Below are positions 35,887 to 48,174 of a stretch of 64,000 bases of DNA, in pieces; position 1 is the stretch's first letter; each line of letters begins with the position of its first letter. The notes below the pieces were generated by a model. It saw only the letters and a list, made by a program, of their open reading frames with translations. It did no database searches and was not told the origin of the DNA. A program made the translations under genes and the position numbers. Origin of the DNA: Quercus robur. Lineage: Eukaryota > Streptophyta > Magnoliopsida > Fagales > Fagaceae. The stretch is from the NCBI RefSeq assembly GCF_932294415.1, contig NC_065543.1, positions 1,872,976 through 1,936,975 of the forward strand, written 5' to 3'.

Positions 35887-38269
35887 CATGAGAATCGGGA
35901 TTTCTGCCACATTGATATTTTTCACTAATGCCACAATAAGCCATTTTTAAAGAAATCGTATATAGGATACTTGGGAATAATCCCATGTACTTCCATGTCC
36001 ATTTGGAACAGTTTATTTAATTGAAATTGAAATTTTTTTTTGCTGAAAGTGTAAAAGAAATGTTAAAAAATAAGCTGAAGAGTACAGTAGGACCCATGAA
36101 TAGTATAAAAAAAGTGCAGTGAGATCCATAAATAATATCAAACAATGTAATAAGATCTATGAATAATAGCAAAAATAAGCTGAAAGTAGAGATAAGTTGA
36201 AAAATTCAACTCATCCCAAATGCTGAAAAAATAATATTTTTTTGTGTACTAGCAAACATGCTGAAAAATTAATGGGAATGTCAAAGGTCAAAACAACATG
36301 CTTAGGCTTTCGTTCCTTGCATTGACGGACCATCCATTAAAGGTCCACATATTTAATTGAATAGCCCTATATAGTCATGCCTATCGTTAATTTAGAGAGA
36401 TACTCTTAGATCCCAATAATCCAAAGGATACAATCCTTCTTAAGGTCGAGTCGGTAAGCTTTGTTTGTGGAGTCCCTATCAGTTCTGGTCATGAATCTTT
36501 GTTTGTGGAGTCTCTTTCAGTCGGTAATCTTCCTATATGATTAGTTTGATAGGAAGATTATGCCCGCCCCATCTCCTACTGCATTCCCATTTCGGATTCT
36601 TGAGTTGGATTCACCATTCCCCTTTCCTTTAGTAATTTGAAGATGATCATTTTTGAGATAAATTCCAAGTTTTTTGAGGGGAATCCAAGTAGTACACAGA
36701 ACGTTGTTTGGGAGAATTGTAAAGGAAGACAAATTGAGATTGCTTTCCGTTTCCTCTCAGATGAAACTTAGAGTTATGGACTCTCGTTGGCTTATTTCTT
36801 TTCTTCCCTAGATTCCCACTATAATATTGTTTAGTGCACCTCCTAATATTTTTTTAGTGTATTTTATTATTATTATTATTATTATTATTTTTGTGTGTGT
36901 GAAAGCTCCCTCCTCTTATATTGATTTGTAATGTGCCTCCTATGTTTGCTAACCTTTTCTTGTGTGTATGTAAGTAGACATTGGAATTTACCAACTCGAA
37001 CAACATCGTGGTTAGTGGATTAACCTCCATAAACAGCCAGATGTTTCATATTGTCGTCAATGCCTGCAACAACGTGAATATGCAAGGTGTCAGGGTCATC
37101 GCCGCTGGAAATAGCATAAACACCAATGGCATTCATGTTCAATTATCTTCCAATGTCACAATTCTCAACTCTAATATGCGAACGGGAGATGATTGCATCT
37201 CAGTTGGACCTGGTACCATTAATATGTGGATTGAGAATGTAGCATGTGGACCAGGGCATGGAATCAGGTAAAGAAATTTTATTTATTTTTTGATCTATTG
37301 ACTATTATGTAACTATAACAACAATATTATAGTGTGGTGCCAAATTGGTCATGGGTGCAATTTGTTGGTGCAGCATTGGGAGTTTAGGCAAAAACCAGCA
37401 AGAGACTGGTGTCCAAAACGTGACAATTACAACAGCAAATTTTACTGGTACTCAAAATGGGGTGAGGATTAAATCTTGGCCAAGGCCTAGCAATGGGTTT
37501 GCTAGGAACATTATTTTCCAACATGTCAATATGGTGAATGTCCAGAATCCCATTATAATTGATCAAAATTATTGCCCCTCTAAAGATTGCCCTCATCAGG
37601 TATGATATTTTGAAGGATATTTATGCAAATGTTGTTTAAATTTTAAATTATAATCTGTTTACATATGAAAAATCCTAAACATGTTCAAGAAGATTACACA
37701 ATATAGATTCTTATAAATTTTAGTTTCCATGGCCCCTTACTTTAACCATAGAAACTACTCATAAGTAATACCCATTATACAGCTAGGCCCATTCTTATGG
37801 CATCCTAAACTTTTAGTCTACATCAGTTTTGGGCCCAAATTAAACCCCTTCTTTGCAACCAGAAAATCTTTAACTTTTTTAGTTTTGCTTAATAATACAT
37901 CTTTCAAAATCAAAATAATAAAATAAAATAAAAACTAAAAGCGGTGATGTTAGTTTTTTTTTTAATTTTATAGGTTAGAGTTTGCATACTACTACCATTA
38001 ATAAGTAGAAAATTGATGTGTGCAAATTTGTTTTCCCATTTTAACAGGCTTCTGGTGTAAAAATTAGTAATGTGACATACCAAGACATTCATGGAAGTTC
38101 AGCGACAAGGGTGGCTGTGAATTTTAATTGTAGTCCGGGAAATCCATGCTCCGCAATAACAGTGAAAAACATAATGCTTACTTACAAGAATCAAGTAGCC
38201 AAAGCTTCATGTAATTATGCATCTGTCACATCTTCTGGTATTGTCCAGCCTGCAATCAATTGCTTATAG
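34979..38269 (+). CDS. Polygalacturonase, GH28, pollen exo-type (copy 2, intact)
   Basis: Four exons: 34,979-35,419, 36,978-37,267, 37,374-37,599 and 38,048-38,269, all with GT-AG introns. They give 1,179 nt, or 392 residues, the usual size of the family. It would hydrolyse pectin homogalacturonan in the cell wall. Residues 1-23 form a hydrophobic signal peptide ending before [16 protein letters not shown]. Conserved GH28 motifs are TGDDCIS (D218, D219), CGPGHGISIGS (H241) and NGVRIKSW (R275, K277). The first motif, normally NTDG, reads NTNG with N197 (codon 37,125-37,127) in place of a catalytic-site aspartate. The closest remembered relatives are plant exopolygalacturonases expressed in pollen. 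The reading frame and splice sites are intact, so it is probably expressed; activity is doubtful because of N197. It could be a non-enzymatic or altered-specificity member. Confidence 0.92.
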
Positions 38270-39022
38270 AGCAAGGGAATCAATTTTGTATTGGAGGCTA
38301 TTTCAGTTTGGTAAAAGAAATGAAATTTTTTGATATTGGTTAATACCGATATACTATTTCAAAGTTAGCACTATATATATAGCAAAAAAACAAAAAGTTA
38401 GCACTATATATATGTGTGTACATGTATACACATATATATACACAAGCATATTTTTATGTTTCTAAACATATAATTTAAATCTACAATGTTATAAGACCAA
38501 ATATTCACCTAAATACATTAATGCAATGTATTAGCTCAAATAACATTTTTTTTAATTATTTTATTGTTCCAGCTGAAACATCTATATCGATTGAAACACT
38601 CGTTAAAACTCTGGTACATGCAGGTACAACCCAATATTTTATCCAATACATTTTATCAGTATCGGTTTAACGGTAAGTACGATGTATACCTCTGGTACTA
38701 CTATCAGTATGATATGTTATAAAGGGGAGGGGAATACAAAATCAATATTTATAAAGGATAAAAAATGAATCTACATTCTTGTCCTTTCAATCCTATGGCC
38801 AAAAAGTATACTAGTTATTTTTTGTAGTATATTAATATTATTGTAGTAGGTCATTGGATGATAAGCTGATTGCTCAATGCCTATGGCAGTGCTAGTCCAT
38901 TGGGCGTTCTTGGAGCTGCTTGACCTTGCAATTAGGATATAATGTTGAAAATTGATGCCCTTATCAGGGTGTTTGTATGACGAATTGTTTAATTTAATGA
39001 TTTCATTTTTCAATGACAACTC
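38270..39022. other. 3' flank of the polygalacturonase
   Basis: The first about 100 bp after the TAG align with the pseudogene copy and probably contain the 3' UTR. No clear AATAAA signal was picked. Then AT-rich sequence with short TATATA runs, collinear with 26,422-27,165. No gene. Confidence 0.5.
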
Positions 39023-39983
39023 TGTTAGGACATATGTGGTTCACTTGTTAGGAATATATGTCACTATTTTATGTAATTGGCTTATCCTTTGACAAAACGC
39101 ATTTCACTTGTATTTGAGTAGATCTAGGATGTATTTAATATTTTAAGAAACTGTGTTTCAAGATCAAGTGTTAAAGACATGCAAGTCTATCTAAGATTCA
39201 AGCTGAAGAAGTGTTGTTCATTAAAGCTCAACAGCTGCTCGACAGCACCTTGACAGATAACTATCTATTGAGCTTTATGAAAAACAGAATTCCAGTTCTG
39301 TTTTGACTTTAATCCGGGATTATGTGTTTGGGCCTTCTTTTCTCCTAACCTTAGACATATAAAAGGATTAATTTAAGGGCCGTTAAAGGGTACACAAGTT
39401 GCATAAGTGTTGTGCAAAGTTTGTTCAAGCAAATTGTGACCGGAGACAAAGTTTCGCCCTTGTTCATCTCTTCTGAAGAAGTTGCCGTGTATGTGCACCT
39501 TAGGATTTTGTGACTAAGCATCTTCTGGATCTTCTTCGTCTAGATGAATTGAAGAACTTTGCAGCCAACAACCTTCTCTAGTCGGTGATTGAAGTTGTGT
39601 ATTGGATCCGTGCAATTGGTTAGTCACGTACTTGGGAGCCGTGCATCGAAAAGGGAAATTGTCACTACAGAACAAGTCTAATTGGGTATTGGGGTAAGGG
39701 TTCAACTGTAGGTTGGTATAAGGTACTGGGATTCCTTTACTTGTAACTGTTTGTTTTGATAATAGTGAAATTTTGAGAGTGGTGACCTGAAAATCACCCG
39801 TTGGTGTTTTTGCTTCCCCATTCATAAACAAATCATTGTGTTATTTATTTTCCGTTGCATAGTTAGTTTATTGGTGATTTGTTTGTACTACCACACTTTT
39901 GCATGTTAATTTGATTAATTAATAAACTTGGCTAATTAATCAATTAATTTATCACAAGGGGTCAATTCGTTTTTGGCCTATCA
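39023..39983 (+). mobile_element. Solo LTR with 5-bp target duplication
   Basis: A 961-bp block from TGTTAGGACATATG to GGCCTATCA, flanked by AACTC at 39018-39022 and 39984-39988. The paralogous site at about 27,165 (GACAACTTGCATG) lacks it. Same family as 17,052-18,037. No primer site or coding region is attached, so this is a true solo LTR. Confidence 0.93.
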
Positions 39984-40191
39984 AACTCACATGAAGCATA
40001 TTGAGTAATATCATGAAAATGAAGCATATTCAGTAATGTAATGAAAATAATTTAATCTAGGAATTTTATCTGGATTATCCTTGGTGAGGAAAAAGCCGCA
40101 CAACTCCCCCACACTGAAGGGTGCATTGTTGTTGTTATTATTATTTTTTTAAAGCACTGCTTATTTCTTTTCTTTGCTTGGTCATGTCCAT

Positions 40192-40348
40192 GGGTAATTA
40201 TTGAGTACTCATAGAGTACCATAAATGCGTACTCTCCACTTTCACATAAGAGTGTGTCCCACTAATTAAATTTATGGTAGGACCCAAAATTCATGTGAGA
40301 GGAGGGAGTACACATTTATAGTACTTTGGGAGTATTCAGTAATTTTCC
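40192..40348. mobile_element. 157-bp MITE with 9-bp target duplication
   Basis: Flanked by CATGTCCAT at 40183-40191 and 40349-40357. The ends GGGTAATTATTGAGTACTC and, read from the right, GGAAAATTACTGAATACTC are inverted. The paralogous sequence near 27,875 (TTGGCCACATGTGATG) has no insert. A related, half-length sequence follows at about 40,385-40,460. The duplication length suggests Mutator or a similar superfamily. Confidence 0.75.
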
Positions 40349-40460
40349 CATGTCCATATGTGATGAAGCATGTATTAAACTTATGGTGTGGCTCATAATT
40401 CATGTGAGAGTGAGGATTATGCATTTATGATACTCCCGGAGTATTTAATAATTTTCGTGT

Positions 40461-41415
40461 ATTAGGGTGATTTGTGTATGAGTGAGTAAGTCTCTCTCTT
40501 TCTAGTAACGTTGTTTATATTTTTTGGAAATACGTGTGGATGAAAAAGTATGTGAAAATACGTGTAATGTTATTTAAACACTGAGTGAGACTCCTAAAAA
40601 CACCTTTTAACACCCAAGAGTACAAAACCAGTTGGGCCCTACATCATCATAAACAGGTAAATTGGAAAGGAAAAACAACGAAAGAAATTAATTGAGACAT
40701 CCTCCACCAAATTGCAAGTCCATTTTCATTCCTCTGTGCACTAATACAATCATTGGACAAGCTAATACAACTTTCATTTCATATGCTCTGGAGTTTCTAC
40801 CAGAGTTGACGGTGCATTACTTGGAAATTAGACCCATCAACCACGTTATTTGTACACGGCAATTATTACTTACCTATTGTTGATAGATCGTATAGACTTT
40901 GGAAAATTGTATTTTTCAAATAGTATTCGATGGAGGTAGTATTTTCCAATTTAAAATTTCCTTAAAGATGAATTTGTTTCCATTTTTGAATTCTCTGTTT
41001 AACCTACATGGCTTTCTACATCTAAGTTTTCATGACAAACACTCACATGCTAATGGCTCATAATGTGAGACTCCTCATAGCTCTACTTCATATATTTGCA
41101 TTGTCATTTCTAGACATTCTTGAAATAAGCAATGGCTCAGAGAACCCTGTCCAAAACGAATATGGAAATTCTTTCGTTCAAAAAAGGGTTTCTGGTTGGT
41201 TATATGTTTTATGTAGGTTCAGTAATGGCTTTTTTCTCTGTCCAATTATATGGCTTTCATGATTAAGAAGAAAAGGATTGAGAAGATGACAATGTTCAAG
41301 AGGAGAACTAATAAAGAAGCTGATCAAGTTAACTACTTGCCAACTAAAGGGCTCCTGCAAGAAGGGAGCAAAATTGTACTTTCTCTCAATCCATTAGAAT
41401 TAGGAGACTTCTCTT

Positions 41416-41449
<34 letters not shown>

Positions 41450-41950
41450 TTCAATAGTTACGACCACCAAAGATTTAAACTCTAATTTTTCTAATAAAGG
41501 AGAGCATGCTATGCCACTAAAACTTCTTTTAATTCCTTGTTTTGAAAAATTTTCAATTATTGAGTTATTATTGGAGGTTTAAAAAATTAATTTATTTTTC
41601 ACAATCTAGCAAGTCAAAACTACTCATAATTTCATTCTTAAGTTCAAGTTTATTGTACCAAGAAAATTATTGCATTTGATTTGATTAATTTTCAAAGTGT
41701 CAATGATCTACCAACTTCCAAATTGATGATTGAAAATATAAGCAGTTTATACTTAGTAGGTACTTTAATTATTCAAGTAAATGATATCAATCAAAAAGAA
41801 CAAAAAGTTATAAAATTACATATTTGTAAAAATAGAAAGATGGAAATTACTTTGAGAAATTGTTTAATTTTTAATGGAAAAACAATCTACAATAAAGTTT
41901 AGAAAATATATTATATATTACACCATATTTAAAAATAATTATATATTCTC
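40461..41950. other. Intergenic, no gene recognised
   Basis: Several ORFs of 60-110 codons, none with a domain I know. AT microsatellite at about 41,418-41,446. At 41,943-41,970 an imperfect hairpin CATGCATTGCGTGGG resembles the degenerate Helitron-type end at 9,999. Confidence 0.35.
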
Positions 41951-41959
41951 ATGCATTGC

Positions 41960-44900
41960 GTGGGTATATGTCTATTCTATATATCTATATCTATATCTAT
42001 ATCTATATATATATCATATACTACATATAATAGTAGAAGTCTTTTCTTACAATTAAGGAGGTGCTGCCATGTAGGAAAAATGCCCATTTAAAATTCAGCC
42101 ACATTTAAGTTAAAAAGTGATAAATTACATTGTTTGGTAATGCTACAACACCATTTAAAAGAGATAAATTATAATGTTTCACTACATTAAAACACTGTTT
42201 GGGAGCCCTCTTGGTATAAAAGGAAACTAAACACTTAAACAAAAAAAAAAAAAAAAAAAAAAAAAGGAAGAAGAAGAAAGAAAAAGATTGCTACACGAAG
42301 AAAGGAGAAAGAGAGATCGAGAGAAATAGAGAGACAAAGATAGAGAGAAGGGCACCACCCAGATCTTCTGCCATCACCATAAGCCTCCACTCACTACTCG
42401 ACTATCAGAATCGCTATTGGTAAAGTTTTGTTTTAAATTTAAAAATTTGTGGTTTTTGGTTTTTATTTGGAGAATCAATTGGGTGTTAATTATGATTTAG
42501 ATTGGTATTTTGGGTCAAATTTGGTTTTGATTAAGGGATACGAAGATAGAGGAACCAAGTAGAGTTTGTAGGCTCCAAGAGAGAGAAGAAATATCTACGG
42601 CCAGCCATTGTTCGTTCCCTTGCCAGACTTGGGCCACTGGAGCTGCAAGCACACATGAAGAAAAAACTATGGACCATCAACATTGTTGGGCCATATATCT
42701 GCCAACTAGATCATCAAAATTGGAATGGGTACAATGTTTTTCCCATTTTTAGATTTTGGCATTTGGGTATGAAATGTTACTTTTGATTGAGTTTTTTTGT
42801 TGATATGTTTACATTTTATTCGTTTTTGTTTCAGGTTTTTGGGTTCTCTATCAAAATATTTGTTATCTCAATTTTAGATATTTGCTTTTGTTCTGTTTTT
42901 TAGATTACAAAAATTACTAAAAATATTGATTTCAGTTTGGGGTTCCTAATCTGTACGAAACCATTGAGATTAAATAAGTATAGGATTGAAATCATTGGGT
43001 ATTTCCATTTCTAATATTTATTTTCCTTTTTCAATCTTATTTTAGGTCTTTTTGCCAAAACATCATACATCCAGATAGAGTCTGTAAGGTACAGAGAGAC
43101 AGGCCACATACCTGTAAAGTTATTGTTTTTGGTTTTTTCCTCTTGGTTTTCAAATATGGGGATTGAATATGATTTAGGTTTGAATTTCTTAGTTGGGTTG
43201 GTTTAGATTTAGCTATTTCAATTAGATTTGGTTTTGAGTTAGGCTTTCATTAGCATGCCGCTGATAGGTAATTTGGCCAGTTTTTAATTTTTAACATTTT
43301 AAATTATTGTTGTATTAGTTCTGGCTTGAATTGGATTGGTTTGGTTTTGAGTGATCATTTACAAAATTCATTACGATTGGTATTTTTTCTCTTTCGAAAA
43401 TTGAGATTGCTAAGTTTTTGAAATTGACAGCACTGATCAGCTTTGCAATGCCTAAAATAGTAATCAATATATACATTTTAGTAATATGCTCACAAATTGT
43501 TTGATAAAATTCTGCTATTGTTTTTTATTCTAGAATTTATTTTTATTGTTTATAATTTAAGTTTTATGATGTGAATAATTCTCCCAAATTTATTGTTTAT
43601 AATTCAAGGTTATTTTTTGTTTTCCATGAAGAGTTTGCTAATGATCATATTTATGAGACAGATGGATTATGTGAAGGGAGCATTTTCCTGCAATTGCATT
43701 CTTCATATTTGTTTGGTTCTTTAACCTGCTTCTTCAATTGTTTATATATATATATATATATATATATTGGGATTCTAATCATAGTGTACTTTTGATGGTT
43801 GTTTCATTGTTATAAACTTCAGTATGTGTGTAACTAACTTGATTCTATTTTTTGGTTCCTAAGTTATTTCGTCTCATTTTTATTTTCTTTTTAAAAATTT
43901 AAATATGAAGTGTAGCCCCTGTCCAACTTCTTTACATTTATTTTCCTCAACTTTCTATTTCAAAATTCTATAATCAAATATTTTCTTTTATCCCCTTCTA
44001 AGTCTAAATGACCTTTTGTACTAAAAAGAAGGCAGATTCCAGTGTTTGTTTGCTTTTTTGAATCTATAGTTTTTTGATGTCTCTGTTTCTCCATTACTTT
44101 CTTTGGGGCTTGATTTAATTTTTATTTGATTTAAAGTTTGGTTGAGTGGGTTGTTAGGATATGAGTTGCATTACAACATTACGCTTACCAATTTAAACTC
44201 TGCTCTTGCAATATATGTACTTTGATTCCTTATACTCATCTAATCTTATCTTCTTTTGTTTCTATTTAGCTTAGAGGTTACATACCACATTTGGATGCTA
44301 AGACACATTAAGAAAATAACCCAATGTTTCTTTATGTTTCTCTCTCACATTAATTTTCAACTAATCGAATAATTGATCAACATTCTAGGGAAAATAGGAT
44401 TTGGGTGTATGCTTTTTGGAAAGTAGACTAACAATGAAGTATTCTTGCAACTCAATGTGACTTTGGGTGTCTGTTGTAAATGAGGTCATCCATAATTTCT
44501 ACTTTTGTTAAAGCTGTAGAAGCTATTGGTGCATCCATTGCTGTGTTAAGTGGTAGTTCAAACTTTAAAACTCTCTACAAAACTGCTTGGTTTTTCATAG
44601 ATAGTCTTAGAAGCTTTATTTAGCTATGCAGTTACTATTCGTTTTCCTGGACCATAATTCATAAGCAAAATTGGTTAATCAGTTACTAGACATTGTTGGT
44701 TAAAATGTTTAAATTCATTAGTTTTATGCTTCCTATGTAAAGATGCATATATATGTGCAAGCGTGACTATGCCTACACAACATATAGTTGCTTTAAAATT
44801 GGCAGAACTAAATCTTTACTAAGAATGGCTGCATCCAACATATTAATGTAAATAATATGTTATTCCTAGGAACCACAATGAATTCCATAACTTGGGTGTG

Positions 44901-46392
44901 GTCTAATATATCTGTTTTGTTTATCACTACGAGGGTTGTTGTTAAGAATATGCCCTTACTAATACTAAATTATTTGCGAGGGCCACGATTGATCTTTGCA
45001 ATAAATCATTAAAATATTTATTTTTTTTGGAGAAAGAAGTTATTCTAAAATTCAAAGAAAAATAAAAAGAAACGCATAAACATATAGCACTTTGTATTCT
45101 TTAGATGAACCTTTTGTTTACAGTCTAAAAAAATAACATTTTAAATACATCCTATATGTGATACTCCAATTTGATTGATTGTGTGATGTGTGTGGGTGTG
45201 TGATGAGTCTCACATCGGGTATTTACAGGGTAGATCTAGGTTTTATTAACAACTACAAGGAGTCTCAATTGTGACTAATCATTTTGAGGTATAGCGCAGA
45301 TGTGGCTAACGCTTTTCCTTGGATCATTACAATTTTACAATTTTTTTTTAAAAAATTAACAAAATATTGGATCCTGTTAACAGGTGCTGTATGACACCCA
45401 TTAAGAAGGAATAAAGAGAAACTTTTTTGAAAAGTTATATTGGTCACATAAAAGACAAAAATACCCTTCATCATCTTTTAACTTCTAAACTTTTTACACA
45501 GTTTTCTTTGTCTCTAATATCTAAAGCCTTCTTTTTCTTCTTCTCGTCTCACCTCCTTCTCTCTTGGTCTCTCTAACATTTCAATCCCAGGAAAAAAAAG
45601 GTCCACCAACACCATCGCAACCACTAGATTTGTAATCCACCTACCACCACCATATCCGTCTCACTCCCTCTTTGCTATCTTGGATTCCCTCTCATATCAA
45701 CCAAGGCCAAAACCTTGAGCTCCACCACCGTTTCTGTTAGTTGTGCTCACTGGTGCCATCACCACTACCTTTATAGTCATCGCCCTCCTCTTTCTCTCTC
45801 TTCCTTTGGTTCTACTTTTCCTTCCCTTGTTTTTGGTTGTATTTGGGTTGCTATGGTGAGTAGGTTCAATTTGGAATGTGAAAAGATTGACAATTTAGCA
45901 CTCATTAAGATTGAATTTTTTATTAATAAAATATAATTGCTTTTTGAGAGTAGAAAAAAGCAGGGTAATGTGGCATTAAAGTGTCAACAAAGCATAAAAA
46001 ATTAGGCATTTTTCAACAGGACCAAAATACCCTTTTAAGTTCTTTCATCTTCCTTTCCTTCACTAACATTTCTTAGTTTGTACTTTGTTTTTTCTTTCTT
46101 TCTAGATCTACAAAACCACCCAAATGAATCTTATTGTATATATATAAGAATTATATTATGAATCTTATTGTATATATATAGGAATTATATTATGAATCTT
46201 ATTGTATATTGTCAAGTGTAGTCATGCATATGCAAAGAATATATAAGATAGAATTTCAAAGCATTCAACAATATTATGGAAAAATACAAAGGTTGTACAA
46301 CAAAATAAGTATTATAAATAAATCTTAAAAAACATAAAAATGATTTCATGCAAATTATTTGCTAATTGCACGGGGCATTATCTAGTTTCTAG
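41960..46392. other. Gene-free block, possibly a non-autonomous Helitron
   Basis: No protein-coding gene is recognisable. The left edge is TCTATTCTATATATCTATATC, running to ACATATAATAGTAGAAGTC and TGCTGCCATGTAGG; the right edge is ATTGCACGGGGCATTATCTAG followed by T. This is reminiscent of Helitron termini (TC start, CTAG-T end). Inside are two pyrimidine-rich, leader-like stretches (42,290-42,430 and 45,480-45,760), an A run at 42,240-42,264 and a CTCACATCGGG motif near 45,209 of the kind seen in short LTR elements. The terminal hairpin is weak, so the call is tentative. Confidence 0.3.
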
Positions 46393-46569
46393 TTAGAGGG
46401 CATCCTTTAAACTCCCAAAGGTACTTTAACTTTAACAACCTTGAAAAGCAGAAACAAACTAGCCGAACTTTACGACCCTTGAAAATGAGAATCAAAGTCA
46501 CCCTTGACTACTTTGTTTATTGACTTCATTTTCCATGCCTGGGAATTTTTGTACAGTTAATATTAAACT

Positions 46570-46724
46570 GTGTACATGACTGCCTAAGCTACAAGTAGTA
46601 CAAGTAGTTTACAAGATACTTTAGACTAGCTTAAGCTACATGTGGTCTGTATATAACATTTGGTTAATTTTATATTTGGACACTTGTCACATCTATCTTG
46701 GGTAGATTAGAAGTTAGTTAGAGT

Positions 46725-46760
<36 letters not shown>

Positions 46761-46898
46761 CCACCTTTGATCCTACTATTTAAGGGCAGAGCATCAGATA
46801 TTTTATTATATTGAAGCATATACAATTATCTCATCTCTCTCATGGTTTGATTGCTGTCCACCATTGATGAAGATTGTATGATAGCTTGCATTCTAACA
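46570..46898 (+). repeat. 5' LTR of the second Copia element (left edge uncertain)
   Basis: Ends TTCTAACA immediately before the primer-binding site. It includes a poly-T run (about 46,730-46,760) and CTATTTAAGGGCAGAGC, a plausible promoter. The left edge (TGTACATGACTGCC) is a guess, because no 3' LTR is in the window to compare. Confidence 0.5.
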
Positions 46899-46911
46899 TG
46901 GTATCAGAACC
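46899..46911 (+). promoter_or_regulatory. Primer-binding site of the second Copia element
   Basis: TGGTATCAGAACC follows the LTR directly and matches the initiator-Met-type Copia primer site over its first ten bases. Confidence 0.8.
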
Positions 46912-47418
46912 GAACTAGTTTAGAGTCTTCATTCTTGGTACACTCTATAATTGCTAGTTGAATTCTTTGTCTTCTTTGTGCATTGTTCTAGATCAAGTAG
47001 AATTTTTCTTTTCATTTTATCTTGATTCATGCACAATTTTCTTTCTCTTTTGTTTTGATTTTCATTGCAATTCTTAGCAAATTAAATTCAGAACTTAGGG
47101 TTTCAGTAATTGATTTTCACTTGGATCTTGATTTGATCATTGAAAATTCAATTCTCAATTCTTGTAATAGTACCTTAGGGTTTCTATGATTGAATTCATC
47201 ATCTAAATCTTCAATGCTTCAGAGATTTAGATATAATTCTTGGATTATGGTTCAATTCTTGTTATGAGAATCTTAAAGCTTTCGTTGTTGTTCTTGTTGA
47301 ATTTTGTTTTAGAATTCATCATTATTAGCTGTGGAGTATCAGTTCTTGATCTTGTTTGTAGTTCTTGATCTTTTTGTAGTTAATCAATTCATCAATTCTT
47401 GATCTCTGATTTGAAGAA

Positions 47419-48174
47419 ATGAGTGATGGCACTTCAAGTACCTCAGTTCCAACCATTCAGCCATGGCAGAATTCCTCTAGCCCATATTTTTTGTCTAACA
47501 GTGACAATCCTGGTGTGTCATTAGTTGTGCAACATCTCACTGAAGAAAACTACAGCACTTGGAGTGGGGTTGTTCTCATAGCTTTGGATGCTAAATCTAT
47601 AATAGGTTTCATTGATGGGTCTCTATTGAAGCCTCAATTTGTGGATCATCCTCTCTACACTGCTTGGTGCAAATGCAACAACACTGTTCTAGCCTGGTTG
47701 TTCAATTCTGTCTCTAAGGATCTTCAACGAAGTGTGGTTTATTTCAAGATAGCTAGGGAGGTTTGGTTGGACTTACAACACAGATTCTCTCAAGGCAATG
47801 GACCACGCATTTTTGAGTTAAGACAAGAAATTTGCTCTTTAGCACAAGAGGATTTGAGCATCAGTAGCTATTACACCAAGTTTAAGTCACTGTGGCAAGA
47901 ACTTTCAGATTATAGAACATATTCTTGTGGTCATCAAGCAGAAGATTGTGTTATGCCTTTTCTAATGGGCCTCAATAAAACTTATACCACAGTTAGAGGG
48001 CAGATTCCACTGATGGATCCCATTTCTTCCTTGGGCAAGATATTTTCTCTCTTGATTCAAGATGAGAAACAAAGAAAGGTTGGCAAGAAGAATACCATTG
48101 AGTCTTTTGCTTTAGTAGTCAAGGCTAATGGTTCTAGCAAGTTATTCAACAAAGCTAAGTCTGGCAGACCATAA
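47419..48174 (+). CDS. Copia gag (Retrotran_gag type)
   Basis: A 251-codon open frame starting MSDGTSSTSVPTIQPW. It contains the plant Copia gag core: LVVQHLTEENYSTWSGVVLIALDAKSIIGFIDGSL, written here in parts as QHLTEENYSTW (about residues 43-53) and FIDGSLLKP. It also has VWLDLQHRFSQGNGPRIFEL and SISSYYTKFKSLWQEL. Gag forms the virus-like particle in the cytoplasm. The frame ends at a TAA just before the zinc knuckle (THCGVLGHVVDKCYKLHGYP at about 48,178-48,240), whose first cysteine is lost. The polyprotein was therefore cut by mutation. Element-derived, not a host gene. Confidence 0.85.
   Translation: MSDGTSSTSVPTIQPWQNSSSPYFLSNSDNPGVSLVVQHLTEENYSTWSGVVLIALDAKSIIGFIDGSLLKPQFVDHPLYTAWCKCNNTVLAWLFNSVSKDLQRSVVYFKIAREVWLDLQHRFSQGNGPRIFELRQEICSLAQEDLSISSYYTKFKSLWQELSDYRTYSCGHQAEDCVMPFLMGLNKTYTTVRGQIPLMDPISSLGKIFSLLIQDEKQRKVGKKNTIESFALVVKANGSSKLFNKAKSGRP

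Noticed and set aside
45715..45936. 73-codon ORF after a leader-like pyrimidine stretch
   Set aside because: No domain, no splice partners, and it lies in a gene-free repeat-like block.
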